64,000 bases of DNA. Source: Bacteroidota bacterium. Lineage in GTDB: Bacteria; Bacteroidota; Rhodothermia; JANXDC01. This document shows, in pieces, positions 17,866 through 25,914 of the stretch. The position numbers were made by a program, and so were the translations under genes. Under the pieces are notes generated by a model. The model saw nothing but the letters and a program-made list of their open reading frames with translations, was not told the DNA's origin and ran no database searches. The stretch is from positions 186,001-250,000 of the forward strand of contig JANXDC010000004.1 in NCBI GenBank assembly GCA_025059945.1, read 5' to 3'. The number at the start of each line of letters is the position of its first letter. Within the stretch, counting starts at the first letter, position 1.

Positions 17866-19816
17866 TCCCGACGATCGGCTGCTGCTAGTGCGGCGCCTTC
17901 GTACCGCCTTTCCGGATGCCGAGTTTCGGGAGATTCGCAGCGCCGCCGAGTTTGAGGAGGCTTTGGCTACAGCGCCCCCGGACGTAGTGCTCACCGATTA
18001 TCGGTTGTTCTGGGCCACGGGTCTAGAGGTGTTGGAGGCCCTCAAGGCCCGTCTTCCGTATCTGCCGGTGCTCATGGTCACGGACACCGGAAGCGAAGAG
18101 GTGGCCGCGCAGGGCATGAAGCAGGGGCTAGCCGATTACGTGCTGAAGCAACACCCGGCCCGGCTGCCTGTGGCCATCGAGGAAGCCTTAGCCAAAGCCC
18201 GCCTGCGCCGGGAACGCGACCAGGCCCTGCAGGAGCTTGCGCGCTCCGAGGCGCGCCATCGGGCGATCGCCGAACTCATCTCCGATATGGCCTACGAGGC
18301 GCAGCTGGAGCCGGAGGGCGGGCTTCGGTACCTGTGGCTGAGCGGGGCCTTTTTGCGCATCCTGGGGCTGGAGAGAACGACCCTCAACGAGGCCGGCGGC
18401 CTTGAACCCTGGGTGGTGCCGGAGGATCGGCCCCTTTGGCGGGCCCATCTGGAGCGGCTGCGCGCCGGACAGGAAAGCGTATGCCAACTGCGGCTTCTTG
18501 CCCAGGACGGCTCGGTGCGTTGGATTCGGGACTACGCTCGGCCGGCTGCGGCTGCCGACTCCGATGGCTCTGAGCGCATCTACGGGGCGGCGCAGGACAT
18601 CACCCAGCAGTGTCGGGCCCTGGAAGCCGAGCGGGAAGCCCGTCGGCAGGCTGAGGAGATAAGCCAGCTCAAAAGCGCCTTTTTGGCCTCCATGAGCCAT
18701 GAGATCCGAACCCCCATGAACGGCATCTTGGGGTTTGCCGAGCTCCTGCGCGAGGAGCTGGAGGTCCTGAAGCGGCCCGATCTTGTGGAGTTCGTGGACA
18801 TCATCCAGCGTAGCGGCCAGCGTCTGCTGCGGCTGTTAGACGATATCCTCGATTTGAGCCGCATAGAGGCGGGAAAAGTCCAAGTCGACATCCGCCCCGT
18901 GCGTCTGCTTCCCCTTGTGGAGCAGGCCCTGGCGACCTTTCGGGCCCAGGCGCACAAAAAGGGGTTGCGTTTCAGCTGTCAGGTTCCGGCCGATCTGTTC
19001 TTGTCCGCCGATGAGCAGCGGCTCTATCAAGTGTTGCTGAACGTGATCTCCAACGCCGTAAAGTTCACCGAGGCCGGATGGATCCATGTGCTCGCCCGCA
19101 GGAAGGCCGATCACGTGCTCATCCAGGTTCAAGATACGGGCATAGGGATAGAGGCGGCCTTTCTTTCGCGCATCTTTGAGCCCTTTGCACAAGAGTCCAC
19201 GGGTTGGGAGCGGCGCGCAGAGGGCAGCGGGCTGGGCCTTAGCATCACCAAGCGCTTAGTGGAGCTCATGGAGGGCTCCATCGAAGTGCGCTCCCGCAAA
19301 GGGGAGGGCACAACGGTCGAAATCCGGCTTCCGGCCGCTCAGGCCCCTCAGGAGTCCGTATCCGATGTCGAAAGGCAGGGACCTGATCCGGAGCACGTGG
19401 CCCTGCTTCGCGGTCTACTGCCTAGGATCTGGCTCATCGAAGATCATCCCGAAAGCGCTCGTTTTGTGGAGGAGGCGCTTCGGGGGCTGGTTCGGCTGCA
19501 GTGGGCGCCGAGCGGCGAGGAGGCCATGCGGCTCTGTCAAGAGGCCCAGGCTCGCGGGGAACGGCCCGATGTGGTGTTGCTGGATCTGCACCTACCGCAT
19601 CCCTGGGAAGGGAGGGTCCTACGGGATGCGCTTCGGGCTCGCTGGCCGGCGCTGCTTGCGGTGCCCTTCATCGCGCAAACGGCTTATGCGACCGATCAGG
19701 ATCGCGAACAAATCCAAAAGGCCGCCTTCGAGGGGTATCTGCCCAAGCCCATCACCCGAGAGGCCCTGCTGCGGACGCTCTGGGAGGTTCTTCGCGAGAA
19801 AACCTCGTCGTCCTAG
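17840..19816 (+). CDS. Hybrid histidine kinase (REC-PAS-HisKA-HATPase-REC)
   Basis: A protein of about 658 residues. The N-terminal receiver has D53 (VVLTDYRL). A PAS domain follows (~135-260, ending WIRDYARPA ... GAAQDITQQ). HisKA has H287 (MSHEIRTPMNGILGF), and the HATPase has NVISNAVKFTEAG, QDTGIGIE and GSGLGLSITKRLVELM. A C-terminal receiver has D582 (VVLLDLHLP) and the KPI lysine motif. ATG 17840 is preferred over ATG 17822 because AGGGGGG lies before it. It overlaps the upstream kinase by 26 nt. No output domain is present, so a downstream phosphotransfer or DNA-binding partner must lie elsewhere. Confidence 0.87.
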   Translation: MRIWIIDDNPDDRLLLVRRLRTAFPDAEFREIRSAAEFEEALATAPPDVVLTDYRLFWATGLEVLEALKARLPYLPVLMVTDTGSEEVAAQGMKQGLADYVLKQHPARLPVAIEEALAKARLRRERDQALQELARSEARHRAIAELISDMAYEAQLEPEGGLRYLWLSGAFLRILGLERTTLNEAGGLEPWVVPEDRPLWRAHLERLRAGQESVCQLRLLAQDGSVRWIRDYARPAAAADSDGSERIYGAAQDITQQCRALEAEREARRQAEEISQLKSAFLASMSHEIRTPMNGILGFAELLREELEVLKRPDLVEFVDIIQRSGQRLLRLLDDILDLSRIEAGKVQVDIRPVRLLPLVEQALATFRAQAHKKGLRFSCQVPADLFLSADEQRLYQVLLNVISNAVKFTEAGWIHVLARRKADHVLIQVQDTGIGIEAAFLSRIFEPFAQESTGWERRAEGSGLGLSITKRLVELMEGSIEVRSRKGEGTTVEIRLPAAQAPQESVSDVERQGPDPEHVALLRGLLPRIWLIEDHPESARFVEEALRGLVRLQWAPSGEEAMRLCQEAQARGERPDVVLLDLHLPHPWEGRVLRDALRARWPALLAVPFIAQTAYATDQDREQIQKAAFEGYLPKPITREALLRTLWEVLREKTSSS

Positions 19817-21093
19817 TCCGGATAGAGCCGATACGGCCTTGTGCGGGCCCAAAAGGCGCGCGCCGCATCTAAAGCGTACCCCCTCGGACCCCAAAGCGCC
19901 CGCCTGTTGCCGGATTCGATCCATTGGCGCACCGCTTCAGTGCCCACCAGGCGATCGAAGGCCTCCGTGCGCCAGAAGGCCGTTCCTTGGCCGCGGACCC
20001 GCCACTGGGCATAAAGCAGGCGCACAAGCTCTAGGCCCAGCCGGACGGGTTGGAGGATCTCGGGTTTTCTTCGGGCCTCTTCGGTGAGCGTGATGTAGAC
20101 CCCGTAGCAGCGCCGCCCCTTGTGCTTGGGATCAACGGCCATGCCCGGCACGTCCACGGGCGTAAAGGCGGTGTCTTGAAACCGCACCCCGGGCAGATTC
20201 AGCCGGTTTAACGCGCGCGCCAAGGCGAGCCCATCCACCCAAGGGGCGCCGATTAAGCGAAACGGCGCGCGGGTGCCGCGGCCTTCGCTTACCGTGGTGC
20301 CTTCGACGAGGCAGGTGCCCGGATAGAGCAGAGCCGTCTCCCAGTCCGGTATGTTCGGCGAGGGGGGCACCCAGCGTCGTCCCCAGTCCGGCCAGGTTCG
20401 GCTTCTGCGCCAGTTTGAGACGGGAATCACGCGCAGGTCCAACTGCTCCAGTCCTGGAAGCCAGCCCTCAGCCTGGATCATGCGCGCCAGTTCACCGGCT
20501 GTGAGCCCGTAGACGATCGGAATCGGATAAAGGCCCACAAACGAGCGCACTCGGGCCGTGTCCAGAATCGGTCCCTCTACGAGAGTTCCAAGCGGATTGG
20601 GGCGGTCCAGCACGACAAACGGGATGCCCGCTTGCGCCGCCGCCTGCATCGCCAGCCCCATGGTGCTGATGTACGTGTAGAAGCGCGCTCCCACGTCCTG
20701 GATGTCGTAGAGAAGCACCTCCACGTCGCGCAGCATCTGCGGAGTGGGCTTTCGGGTCGGTCCATAGAGCGAATACACGGGCACGCCCGTCTTGGGGTCT
20801 CGTTCATCCGCGATGGGTTCGCCGGCCGGGGCTGCGCCTCGGATCCCGTGCTCCGGCCCGAAAAGCGCCATCAGGCGCACGACCCCGGAGCGCGCCAGCG
20901 CATCGGCCAAATGCAGCGTATCCCCTAAAAGGGCCGTGTGATTGGTGATGAGCCCTATGCGCCGGTTGCGTAGCCACCCCCATCCCTGCTCGTAGAGGAG
21001 CTCAGCCCCGGTGCGTACGGGCGCGTTCTGCCCTCCGGGCAAAACCAAGCCGAGGGCAACCAGGCCTATCCAGAAGCTTGCAGGCTGGGGCAT
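19813..21093 (-). CDS. namZ: Exo-beta-N-acetylmuramidase (NamZ/DUF1343 family)
   Basis: A 426-residue protein of the DUF1343 family, whose characterised member NamZ removes terminal MurNAc from peptidoglycan fragments. It has a signal peptide (SFWIGLVALGLVLPGG) and the family motifs NRRIGLITNHTA, LFGPEHGIRG, LLYDIQDVGARFYTYI, VLDRPNPLG, EGTTVSEGRGT and CYGVYI. Export suggests periplasmic cell-wall recycling. The stop overlaps that of the hybrid kinase through a shared CTAG. Confidence 0.88.
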   Translation of the reverse strand: MPQPASFWIGLVALGLVLPGGQNAPVRTGAELLYEQGWGWLRNRRIGLITNHTALLGDTLHLADALARSGVVRLMALFGPEHGIRGAAPAGEPIADERDPKTGVPVYSLYGPTRKPTPQMLRDVEVLLYDIQDVGARFYTYISTMGLAMQAAAQAGIPFVVLDRPNPLGTLVEGPILDTARVRSFVGLYPIPIVYGLTAGELARMIQAEGWLPGLEQLDLRVIPVSNWRRSRTWPDWGRRWVPPSPNIPDWETALLYPGTCLVEGTTVSEGRGTRAPFRLIGAPWVDGLALARALNRLNLPGVRFQDTAFTPVDVPGMAVDPKHKGRRCYGVYITLTEEARRKPEILQPVRLGLELVRLLYAQWRVRGQGTAFWRTEAFDRLVGTEAVRQWIESGNRRALWGPRGYALDAARAFWARTRPYRLYPD

Positions 21094-21266
21094 GGCAAAT
21101 GCCTACGGTGCGCTCCTAAACATACGCAATGTTTTATGAATTTTGGCTGCTCTCTGGGCCCGCCTAGGCTTGTTGCAGGGCCGGAACCCCTCTCGTTGCG
21201 CGCTGTGTTCGAGCTAGGGGCCTGTAAAGGCATCGCGGGGATCCAAGTTGGCCCATAAAATACCTC

Positions 21267-21584
21267 ATGAAACGCTACCCTGTGACCCCGGATGGGCGAT
21301 ACTTTGTGGCCAAGGGCCGGTTGTGGCGCTGCACGGATCCGGCTCTCTCGGAGGCGGAGAGGGCTTTTTGGGTTCGGGAGCTCATGCGGGCCCGGCGCAT
21401 GGTGCGCGAGGCCAAGCGCACCGGAGATGCAGAGCAGCTCAGCCAGGCCCGGAAGGCGGTGGATCGAGCCAAGCGGGCTCTGGGAGAGCGGGGCACCCCC
21501 TGGTGGGGGGAAGGGCCGGATTGGACGGGAAAGCGCGTAGAGCACACCCCTTACCGGGACTGGTGGTTGGCCCTCAATGCTTAG
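21267..21584 (+). CDS. Small conserved uncharacterised protein
   Basis: A 105-residue basic, soluble protein with no signal peptide. It begins MKRYPVTPDGRYFVAKGRLW and has a helical, Lys/Arg-rich middle (RARRMVREAKRTGDAEQLSQ) and a Trp-rich end (TPWWGEGPDW ... TPYRDWWLAL). I recall similar short proteins of unknown function in other phyla, including proteobacteria, but cannot search. It ends 8 nt before the HDAC-family gene and appears to open that operon. No function is proposed. Confidence 0.7.
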   Translation: MKRYPVTPDGRYFVAKGRLWRCTDPALSEAERAFWVRELMRARRMVREAKRTGDAEQLSQARKAVDRAKRALGERGTPWWGEGPDWTGKRVEHTPYRDWWLALNA

Positions 21585-21592
21585 GCGTCGAC

Positions 21593-22489
21593 ATGCGGGT
21601 TTACTACTCCGATCCATATGAGCTGCCCCTGCCGCCGGGGCACCGGTTTCCGGCCGGCAAGTACCGCATGCTGCGCCAACGGCTGCTCGCCTGCGGGCTA
21701 GTACGCGAGGCGGAGCTCGCCTTGGCTCCCATGGCGGACTGGGATGTGCTGGCCCGGGCGCATAGCCCGACTTACCTTGCTGCGGTCCGTTTCGGGGGGC
21801 TTTCCCAGGCTCAGCAGCGGCAAATCGGTTTCCCCTGGAGCCCAGAGCTTGTGCGCAGATCCCGGGCTTCCGTGGGGGGCACCCTGCAGGCCGTGCGCAC
21901 GGCCCTGGAGGCCGGCATAGCGGGCAACCTGGCCGGTGGCACGCACCATGCGTTCGCCGACAGGGGGGCGGGCTTCTGCGTGTTCAACGACCTGGCCGTC
22001 TCGGCTCTGGAGGCTCTCGCCCAGGGTTGGGTGCGCCGGGTGGCTGTGCTCGACTTGGACGTGCATCAGGGCGACGGCACAGCCGCCTTGTTGCGCGGCC
22101 GACCGGGCTTGTGGACCGCAAGCGTGCACGCGCAGGCCAACTATCCGTTCCGCAAAGTGCCCTCGGACCTGGACGTGGGTCTGCCCGACGGCACAGAGGA
22201 CGCCCCGTACCTGGAGGTCGTCCAGGCCGTGTTGCGGAAGCTGGAGCGTTTTCGGCCGGATCTCGTGCTCTACCAAGCCGGGGTCGATAGCTTGCGCGAG
22301 GATCGGCTCGGCCGTCTGGCGCTTTCCCTTGAGGGGTTGGCCAAGCGCGACGAGCTGGTCCTGTCCTGGGCCCGGCGCCTCAAGGTGCCGATCGCGCTCA
22401 CCTTGGGTGGAGGCTACGCCGAGCCCATGGAACGCACCGTGGAGGCGCACTTGCAAACCTACCGCATCGCGCGGGAGCTTTTCGGATAG
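21593..22489 (+). CDS. Histone-deacetylase-superfamily (acetoin/polyamine-type) deacetylase
   Basis: A 298-residue arginase/deacetylase-fold hydrolase. Zinc-site motifs are visible: GGTHHAFADRGAGFCVFND, AVLDLDVHQGDGTA (Asp and His ligands) and the GGGY segment near the C terminus. The open frame runs upstream through the preceding small gene; ATG 21593 is chosen because the family begins with MRVYYSD. Bacterial members deacetylate polyamines, acetylated proteins or small molecules; the substrate here is unknown. It is followed after 16 nt by a lipidated cyclase-family gene. Confidence 0.85.
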   Translation: MRVYYSDPYELPLPPGHRFPAGKYRMLRQRLLACGLVREAELALAPMADWDVLARAHSPTYLAAVRFGGLSQAQQRQIGFPWSPELVRRSRASVGGTLQAVRTALEAGIAGNLAGGTHHAFADRGAGFCVFNDLAVSALEALAQGWVRRVAVLDLDVHQGDGTAALLRGRPGLWTASVHAQANYPFRKVPSDLDVGLPDGTEDAPYLEVVQAVLRKLERFRPDLVLYQAGVDSLREDRLGRLALSLEGLAKRDELVLSWARRLKVPIALTLGGGYAEPMERTVEAHLQTYRIARELFG

Positions 22490-22505
22490 CAAGAAGGGTC
22501 TGGTT

Positions 22506-23294
22506 ATGCGTGCGCGCGTCTGTCTTTTCACCTTGGCCCTTGGGGCTTGCCAACAAGCCCCTTTGCCTTTTCCGAGCGGCCGGCTTGTGGATCTGTCGCA
22601 TCCCTACGATAGCCTCACGATCTATTGGCCTACGGACACGCTCGGATTTCGGCTTGAGCGGCTCTTCGAAGGCGTAACCGAGCGCGGCTACTTTTACGCG
22701 GCCAACCGCTTCGCCACGGCCGAGCACGGGGGCACGCATCTGGATGCCCCGATTCACTTCGCCCAAGGAGGCTGGAGGGCGGACGAGATCCCCCTGGATC
22801 GGCTTTTGGGCCCGGCCGTGCTGATCGACGTATCGGACTCATGCGCTCAAAATCGGGACTATCAAGTCCAAGTGGCCGACCTACAAGCCTGGGAGCGCGC
22901 ACATGGGCGCATCCCGGATGGGGCTATCGTGCTGCTGCGCACGGGTATGGGCCGCTTCTGGCCGGATCGGACCCGTTATCTGGGCACAGCGCTTCGGGGC
23001 CCGGAGGCCCTCGCGCGGCTAAGCTTTCCTGGGCTGCACCCGGAAGCGGCCCAATGGCTTGTTCGGGAGCGGGCGATCAAGGCCATCGGCATCGACACCC
23101 CGAGCATCGACTATGGGCGTTCCGAGGACTTTCAGAGCCATCGGATCTTGGCCGCTCGGAACATCCCTGCTTTTGAAAACGTGGCCAATCTAGAGGCGCT
23201 GCCCCCGAAGGGCGCTTACGTCGTGGCGCTTCCTATGAAGATCCGGGGCGGTAGCGGCGGACCGCTGCGCATCTTGGCCATCGTGCCGCCGTAA
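22506..23294 (+). CDS. Cyclase/kynurenine-formamidase-like lipoprotein
   Basis: A 262-residue protein of the cyclase family (PF04199), whose metal site reads EHGGTHLDAPIH, as in kynurenine formamidase. Other conserved parts are LVDLSHPYDS, GAIVLLRTGM, FPGLHPEAAQWLV, IGIDTPSIDYG and PAFENVANLEALP. It begins MRARVCLFTLALGACQQ, a short lipoprotein signal with Cys15 in a lipobox, so it should be anchored at a membrane. Lipidation is unusual for the family. The hydrolysed amide or ester is not known. It is co-directional with the deacetylase gene. Confidence 0.85.
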   Translation: MRARVCLFTLALGACQQAPLPFPSGRLVDLSHPYDSLTIYWPTDTLGFRLERLFEGVTERGYFYAANRFATAEHGGTHLDAPIHFAQGGWRADEIPLDRLLGPAVLIDVSDSCAQNRDYQVQVADLQAWERAHGRIPDGAIVLLRTGMGRFWPDRTRYLGTALRGPEALARLSFPGLHPEAAQWLVRERAIKAIGIDTPSIDYGRSEDFQSHRILAARNIPAFENVANLEALPPKGAYVVALPMKIRGGSGGPLRILAIVPP

Positions 23295-23337
23295 GAACAA
23301 AGCCCGCAGGCGGGCCGTAAAAAACAAAAAGGCCGCT

Positions 23338-23754
23338 ATGCGGGACTGGATGGCCGCCTTTCTGCTTTGGTCTCGGCTGCGCCGAGCCGGGGCCGATATC
23401 TGGGTGGCCGAGGATCGGCTCTGGGTTCATCCTCTTGAGCTGGCCCGTGAGCATGAGGCTGAGCTCCGGCGCTACCGGCGGGAGCTGATGCATCTAGCCG
23501 GTCCCTGGTCTGAGGCGCTGGCCTTTCGGCTGCTGCGAAGCGCGCATCGCGCCCTGGGGGCGCGGCTGCGCGAGGGGCTGCTGCATTGGCTCTTTTCGGA
23601 GCGCCCCGAAGACCTAGAGGCGATCAACAAAGCCGGAGAGGCCTGTGATGAGGCCTACGCGGAGCGGAACTGGGAGCGGTTTGCCGAGGCCTTGCAGGCC
23701 TACTGGGAGGCTTTCGAACGAGCCGAGGCCGCCTACCGCGCTGCTTCGGCCTGA
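23338..23754 (+). CDS. Uncharacterised protein with TubC-docking-like N terminus
   Basis: A 138-residue soluble protein, very rich in Ala, Glu, Arg and Trp. The first ~50 residues ([20 protein letters not shown], then [15 protein letters not shown]) resemble TubC_N docking domains, which mediate subunit contacts in NRPS/PKS assembly lines and occur on some small bacterial proteins. The rest is helical ([37 protein letters not shown]). No NRPS or PKS lies nearby. The domain call is a resemblance only; function is unknown. Confidence 0.65.
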   Translation: MRDWMAAFLLWSRLRRAGADIWVAEDRLWVHPLELAREHEAELRRYRRELMHLAGPWSEALAFRLLRSAHRALGARLREGLLHWLFSERPEDLEAINKAGEACDEAYAERNWERFAEALQAYWEAFERAEAAYRAASA

Positions 23755-23825
23755 AAGTGGATTTTGCGCGGTTCGGCAAGGCCCCCCTACTTTGCGCGCA
23801 CGCTACTAAGAAGGGGGAACGTTTG

Positions 23826-24260
23826 GTGCTGGATATCGCGCGCATCCTGCAGATACTGCCGCACCGCTACCCGTTTTTGCTCGTGGATCGGATCTTGTCG
23901 CTGGAGGAAAACCGGGTCGTGGGGCTTAAGAACGTCACGATCAACGAGCCCTTCTTTCAGGGCCACTTTCCGGGCCATCCGATCATGCCAGGCGTGCTGC
24001 TACTGGAGGCGATGGCTCAGGTGGGCGCCTGCTTGGCGGTGCAGCATGTGGAGGATCCCAGCAAGGTCCTGTTTTATTTTGTGGGCATCGATAAAGCGCG
24101 TTTTCGCCGGCCCGTTCGGCCGGGGGATCAGGTGATCTTTGAGCTGGAGCTCCTAAGCCTGCGCCGGCGTCTGTGCACCATGGCCGGCAAGGCCCTAGTC
24201 GATGGGGAGCGGGCCTGCGAAGCCGAACTCATAGCGGCGATCGTGGATCGCGAAGCATGA
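23826..24260 (+). CDS. fabZ: (3R)-hydroxyacyl-ACP dehydratase FabZ
   Basis: A 144-residue hot-dog-fold enzyme of fatty-acid elongation. It has [13 protein letters not shown] with the family Pro/Arg pattern and [20 protein letters not shown], which carries the catalytic His and Glu. The frame is open to 23757, but GTG 23826 is preferred. It follows AGGGGG by 8 nt and gives the usual (M)LDI N terminus. It overlaps ruvA by 4 nt (ATGA). Confidence 0.94.
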   Translation: MLDIARILQILPHRYPFLLVDRILSLEENRVVGLKNVTINEPFFQGHFPGHPIMPGVLLLEAMAQVGACLAVQHVEDPSKVLFYFVGIDKARFRRPVRPGDQVIFELELLSLRRRLCTMAGKALVDGERACEAELIAAIVDREA

Positions 24261-24847
24261 TCGCGCGTCTGCGCGGGCGTTTGCTTGAGAAGACCCCCCC
24301 TCGGATCGTGCTGGAGGTCGGCGGAATAGGCTTTGAGCTCTGGACGCCGACCAGCACCTGCGCGCTTTTGCCCGATCCGGAGGCGGAGGTCGTGCTGTAC
24401 ACATATCTATACGTCCGGTCTGAGGCGGTTGCGCTCTATGGATTCGCCACGCCCCTGGAGCGGGCGCTCTTTGAGCAGCTGCTGGCCGTCTCGGGCGTGG
24501 GGCCGCGCTCGGCGCTTGCGCTCTTAAGCAGCCTATCGGCCCAGGAGCTGCGCGAGGCGATCCTGGCCCGGGATGCCGAGGCGCTGCGGCGCGCCCCCGG
24601 CATCGGACGCAAAACGGCCGAGCGGCTCATCCTGGAGCTGGCGGACCGGCTTCCCTTGTGCTTAGCCCTTGACGGAAGACCCGATCCCCCAATAGAGCGC
24701 TATCGGGAGGCCGTGCTGGCTCTCATGGCCCTGGGATGCAGCCGCGCCTCCGCCGAGCGGGCCGTGCGCGCCGTGCTTCGGGCGCATCCCGAAGGCGAGC
24801 CTTCCCTGGAAGAGCTCATCCGCTTGGCTCTAAAAGAGGTCACGTGA
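24257..24847 (+). CDS. ruvA: Holliday junction branch-migration protein RuvA
   Basis: A 196-residue protein. The N-terminal OB fold begins [20 protein letters not shown]. Two helix-hairpin-helix motifs follow ([15 protein letters not shown] and [16 protein letters not shown]), and then the C-terminal RuvB-binding domain ([20 protein letters not shown]). It targets RuvB to Holliday junctions. The start ATG 24257 lies inside the fabZ stop (ATGA), and a CNNM gene starts on its own stop (GTGA). Confidence 0.95.
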   Translation: MIARLRGRLLEKTPPRIVLEVGGIGFELWTPTSTCALLPDPEAEVVLYTYLYVRSEAVALYGFATPLERALFEQLLAVSGVGPRSALALLSSLSAQELREAILARDAEALRRAPGIGRKTAERLILELADRLPLCLALDGRPDPPIERYREAVLALMALGCSRASAERAVRAVLRAHPEGEPSLEELIRLALKEVT

Positions 24848-25914
24848 CGAACATGGGGGCCCTGCTCGCATACGTCGGGCTCGCTTTGGGGGTGTCGTTT
24901 CTGTGCTCCCTTCTGGAGTCTGTGCTTCTGTCGATGCCCCATAGCTACGTGCGCTTGCTGGTGCAGGAAGGGCGACGGGCGGGGCGGATCCTGGAGCGCG
25001 TTAAAGCCAACGTGGAGCGCTACCTGGGCTCGATTCTCACGCTCAACACGATCGCCCATACCTTCGGCGCCGCCGGCGCCGGGGCCCAAGCCCAACGGTT
25101 GTGGGGCAACGAGGTCGTAAGCCTGTTTTCCGCTGCCTTTACGCTTCTGGTGTTGCTGTTTACGGAGATCTGGCCCAAAACGATCGGCGTGCTCTATTGG
25201 AAGCGTCTGGCCCCGCTGGCAGCTTACGTGCTGTGGGCGCTGGAGCGGCTGTTGCGCCCCGTGGTGGGGCTCACACAGGTGCTCATCCGGCGCCTTACCC
25301 CGCGTACCGAGCGCGCACTTACGGTCACGCGCGAGGAGCTGCGCGTGTTGGCCGAGATCGGTCAACAAGAGGGAGCCTTGCAGGAGAACGAGCGGCGGAT
25401 CATCACGAACCTGCTCAGCTTGCGCCTTGTGCGCGTAGAAGACATCATGACCCCGCGCACGGTCATCTTCGCCTTGCCCGCCTCCTGGACCGTGCGGGAG
25501 GTCTTCGCCCATCACGCCGTTTTGCCCTATGCCCGCATTCCGGTCTACGAGGGTCAGCTCGACTCTGTGCTGGGCATCGTGTTGCGGAACGATCTGCAGC
25601 TAGCCGCGGCGCGTGACGAGCTGGATCAGCCGATTCGCCAGATGCTGCGGCCGGTCTCCGCCGTCTATGAGTCGGCCACCGCGGCGCAGGCTCTGGAGGC
25701 CTTTTTGCGGCAGCGCGAGCACCTGTTCTTGGTCGTCGACGAGTTCGGGGGGCTGGAGGGGCTTGTCACGCTGGAAGATGTCTTGGAGACCTTAATCGGT
25801 TTTGAGATCGTCGATGAGCTCGATACCGTGGCCGATCTGCGTGAATTGGCCCGCCAGAAAAGCCGGGAGCGTTGGGCCGTGCGCGCAGCATCCTCTGAGC
25901 CCCGCACCTCCTAA
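24844..25914 (+). CDS. CNNM/CBS-domain membrane protein (hemolysin/CorB-like), short form
   Basis: About 356 residues. An N-terminal DUF21/CNNM region (~1-170) has three or four membrane helices (LLAYVGLALGVSFLCSLLES, LFSAAFTLLVLLFTEIWPK). A CBS pair follows (EDIMTPRTVIFALPASWTV ... HLFLVVDEFGGLEGLVTLED). Homologues are linked to Mg2+/Co2+ handling. The usual C-terminal CorC/HlyC domain is missing: the protein ends ~40 residues after the second CBS. GTG 24844 overlaps the ruvA stop; ATG 24853 is the alternative. Confidence 0.88.
   Translation: MTNMGALLAYVGLALGVSFLCSLLESVLLSMPHSYVRLLVQEGRRAGRILERVKANVERYLGSILTLNTIAHTFGAAGAGAQAQRLWGNEVVSLFSAAFTLLVLLFTEIWPKTIGVLYWKRLAPLAAYVLWALERLLRPVVGLTQVLIRRLTPRTERALTVTREELRVLAEIGQQEGALQENERRIITNLLSLRLVRVEDIMTPRTVIFALPASWTVREVFAHHAVLPYARIPVYEGQLDSVLGIVLRNDLQLAAARDELDQPIRQMLRPVSAVYESATAAQALEAFLRQREHLFLVVDEFGGLEGLVTLEDVLETLIGFEIVDELDTVADLRELARQKSRERWAVRAASSEPRTS

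Noticed and set aside
19365-20087. 240-residue open frame across the convergent stop
   Set aside because: Out of frame with the hybrid kinase and NamZ; low-complexity Arg/Pro/Gly translation of GC-rich DNA.
23302-23325. Hairpin GCCCGC-AG-GCGGGC as a terminator
   Set aside because: The loop is only 2 nt (4 nt if the stem opens) and the tail is A-rich, not T-rich, so I did not call it a terminator.
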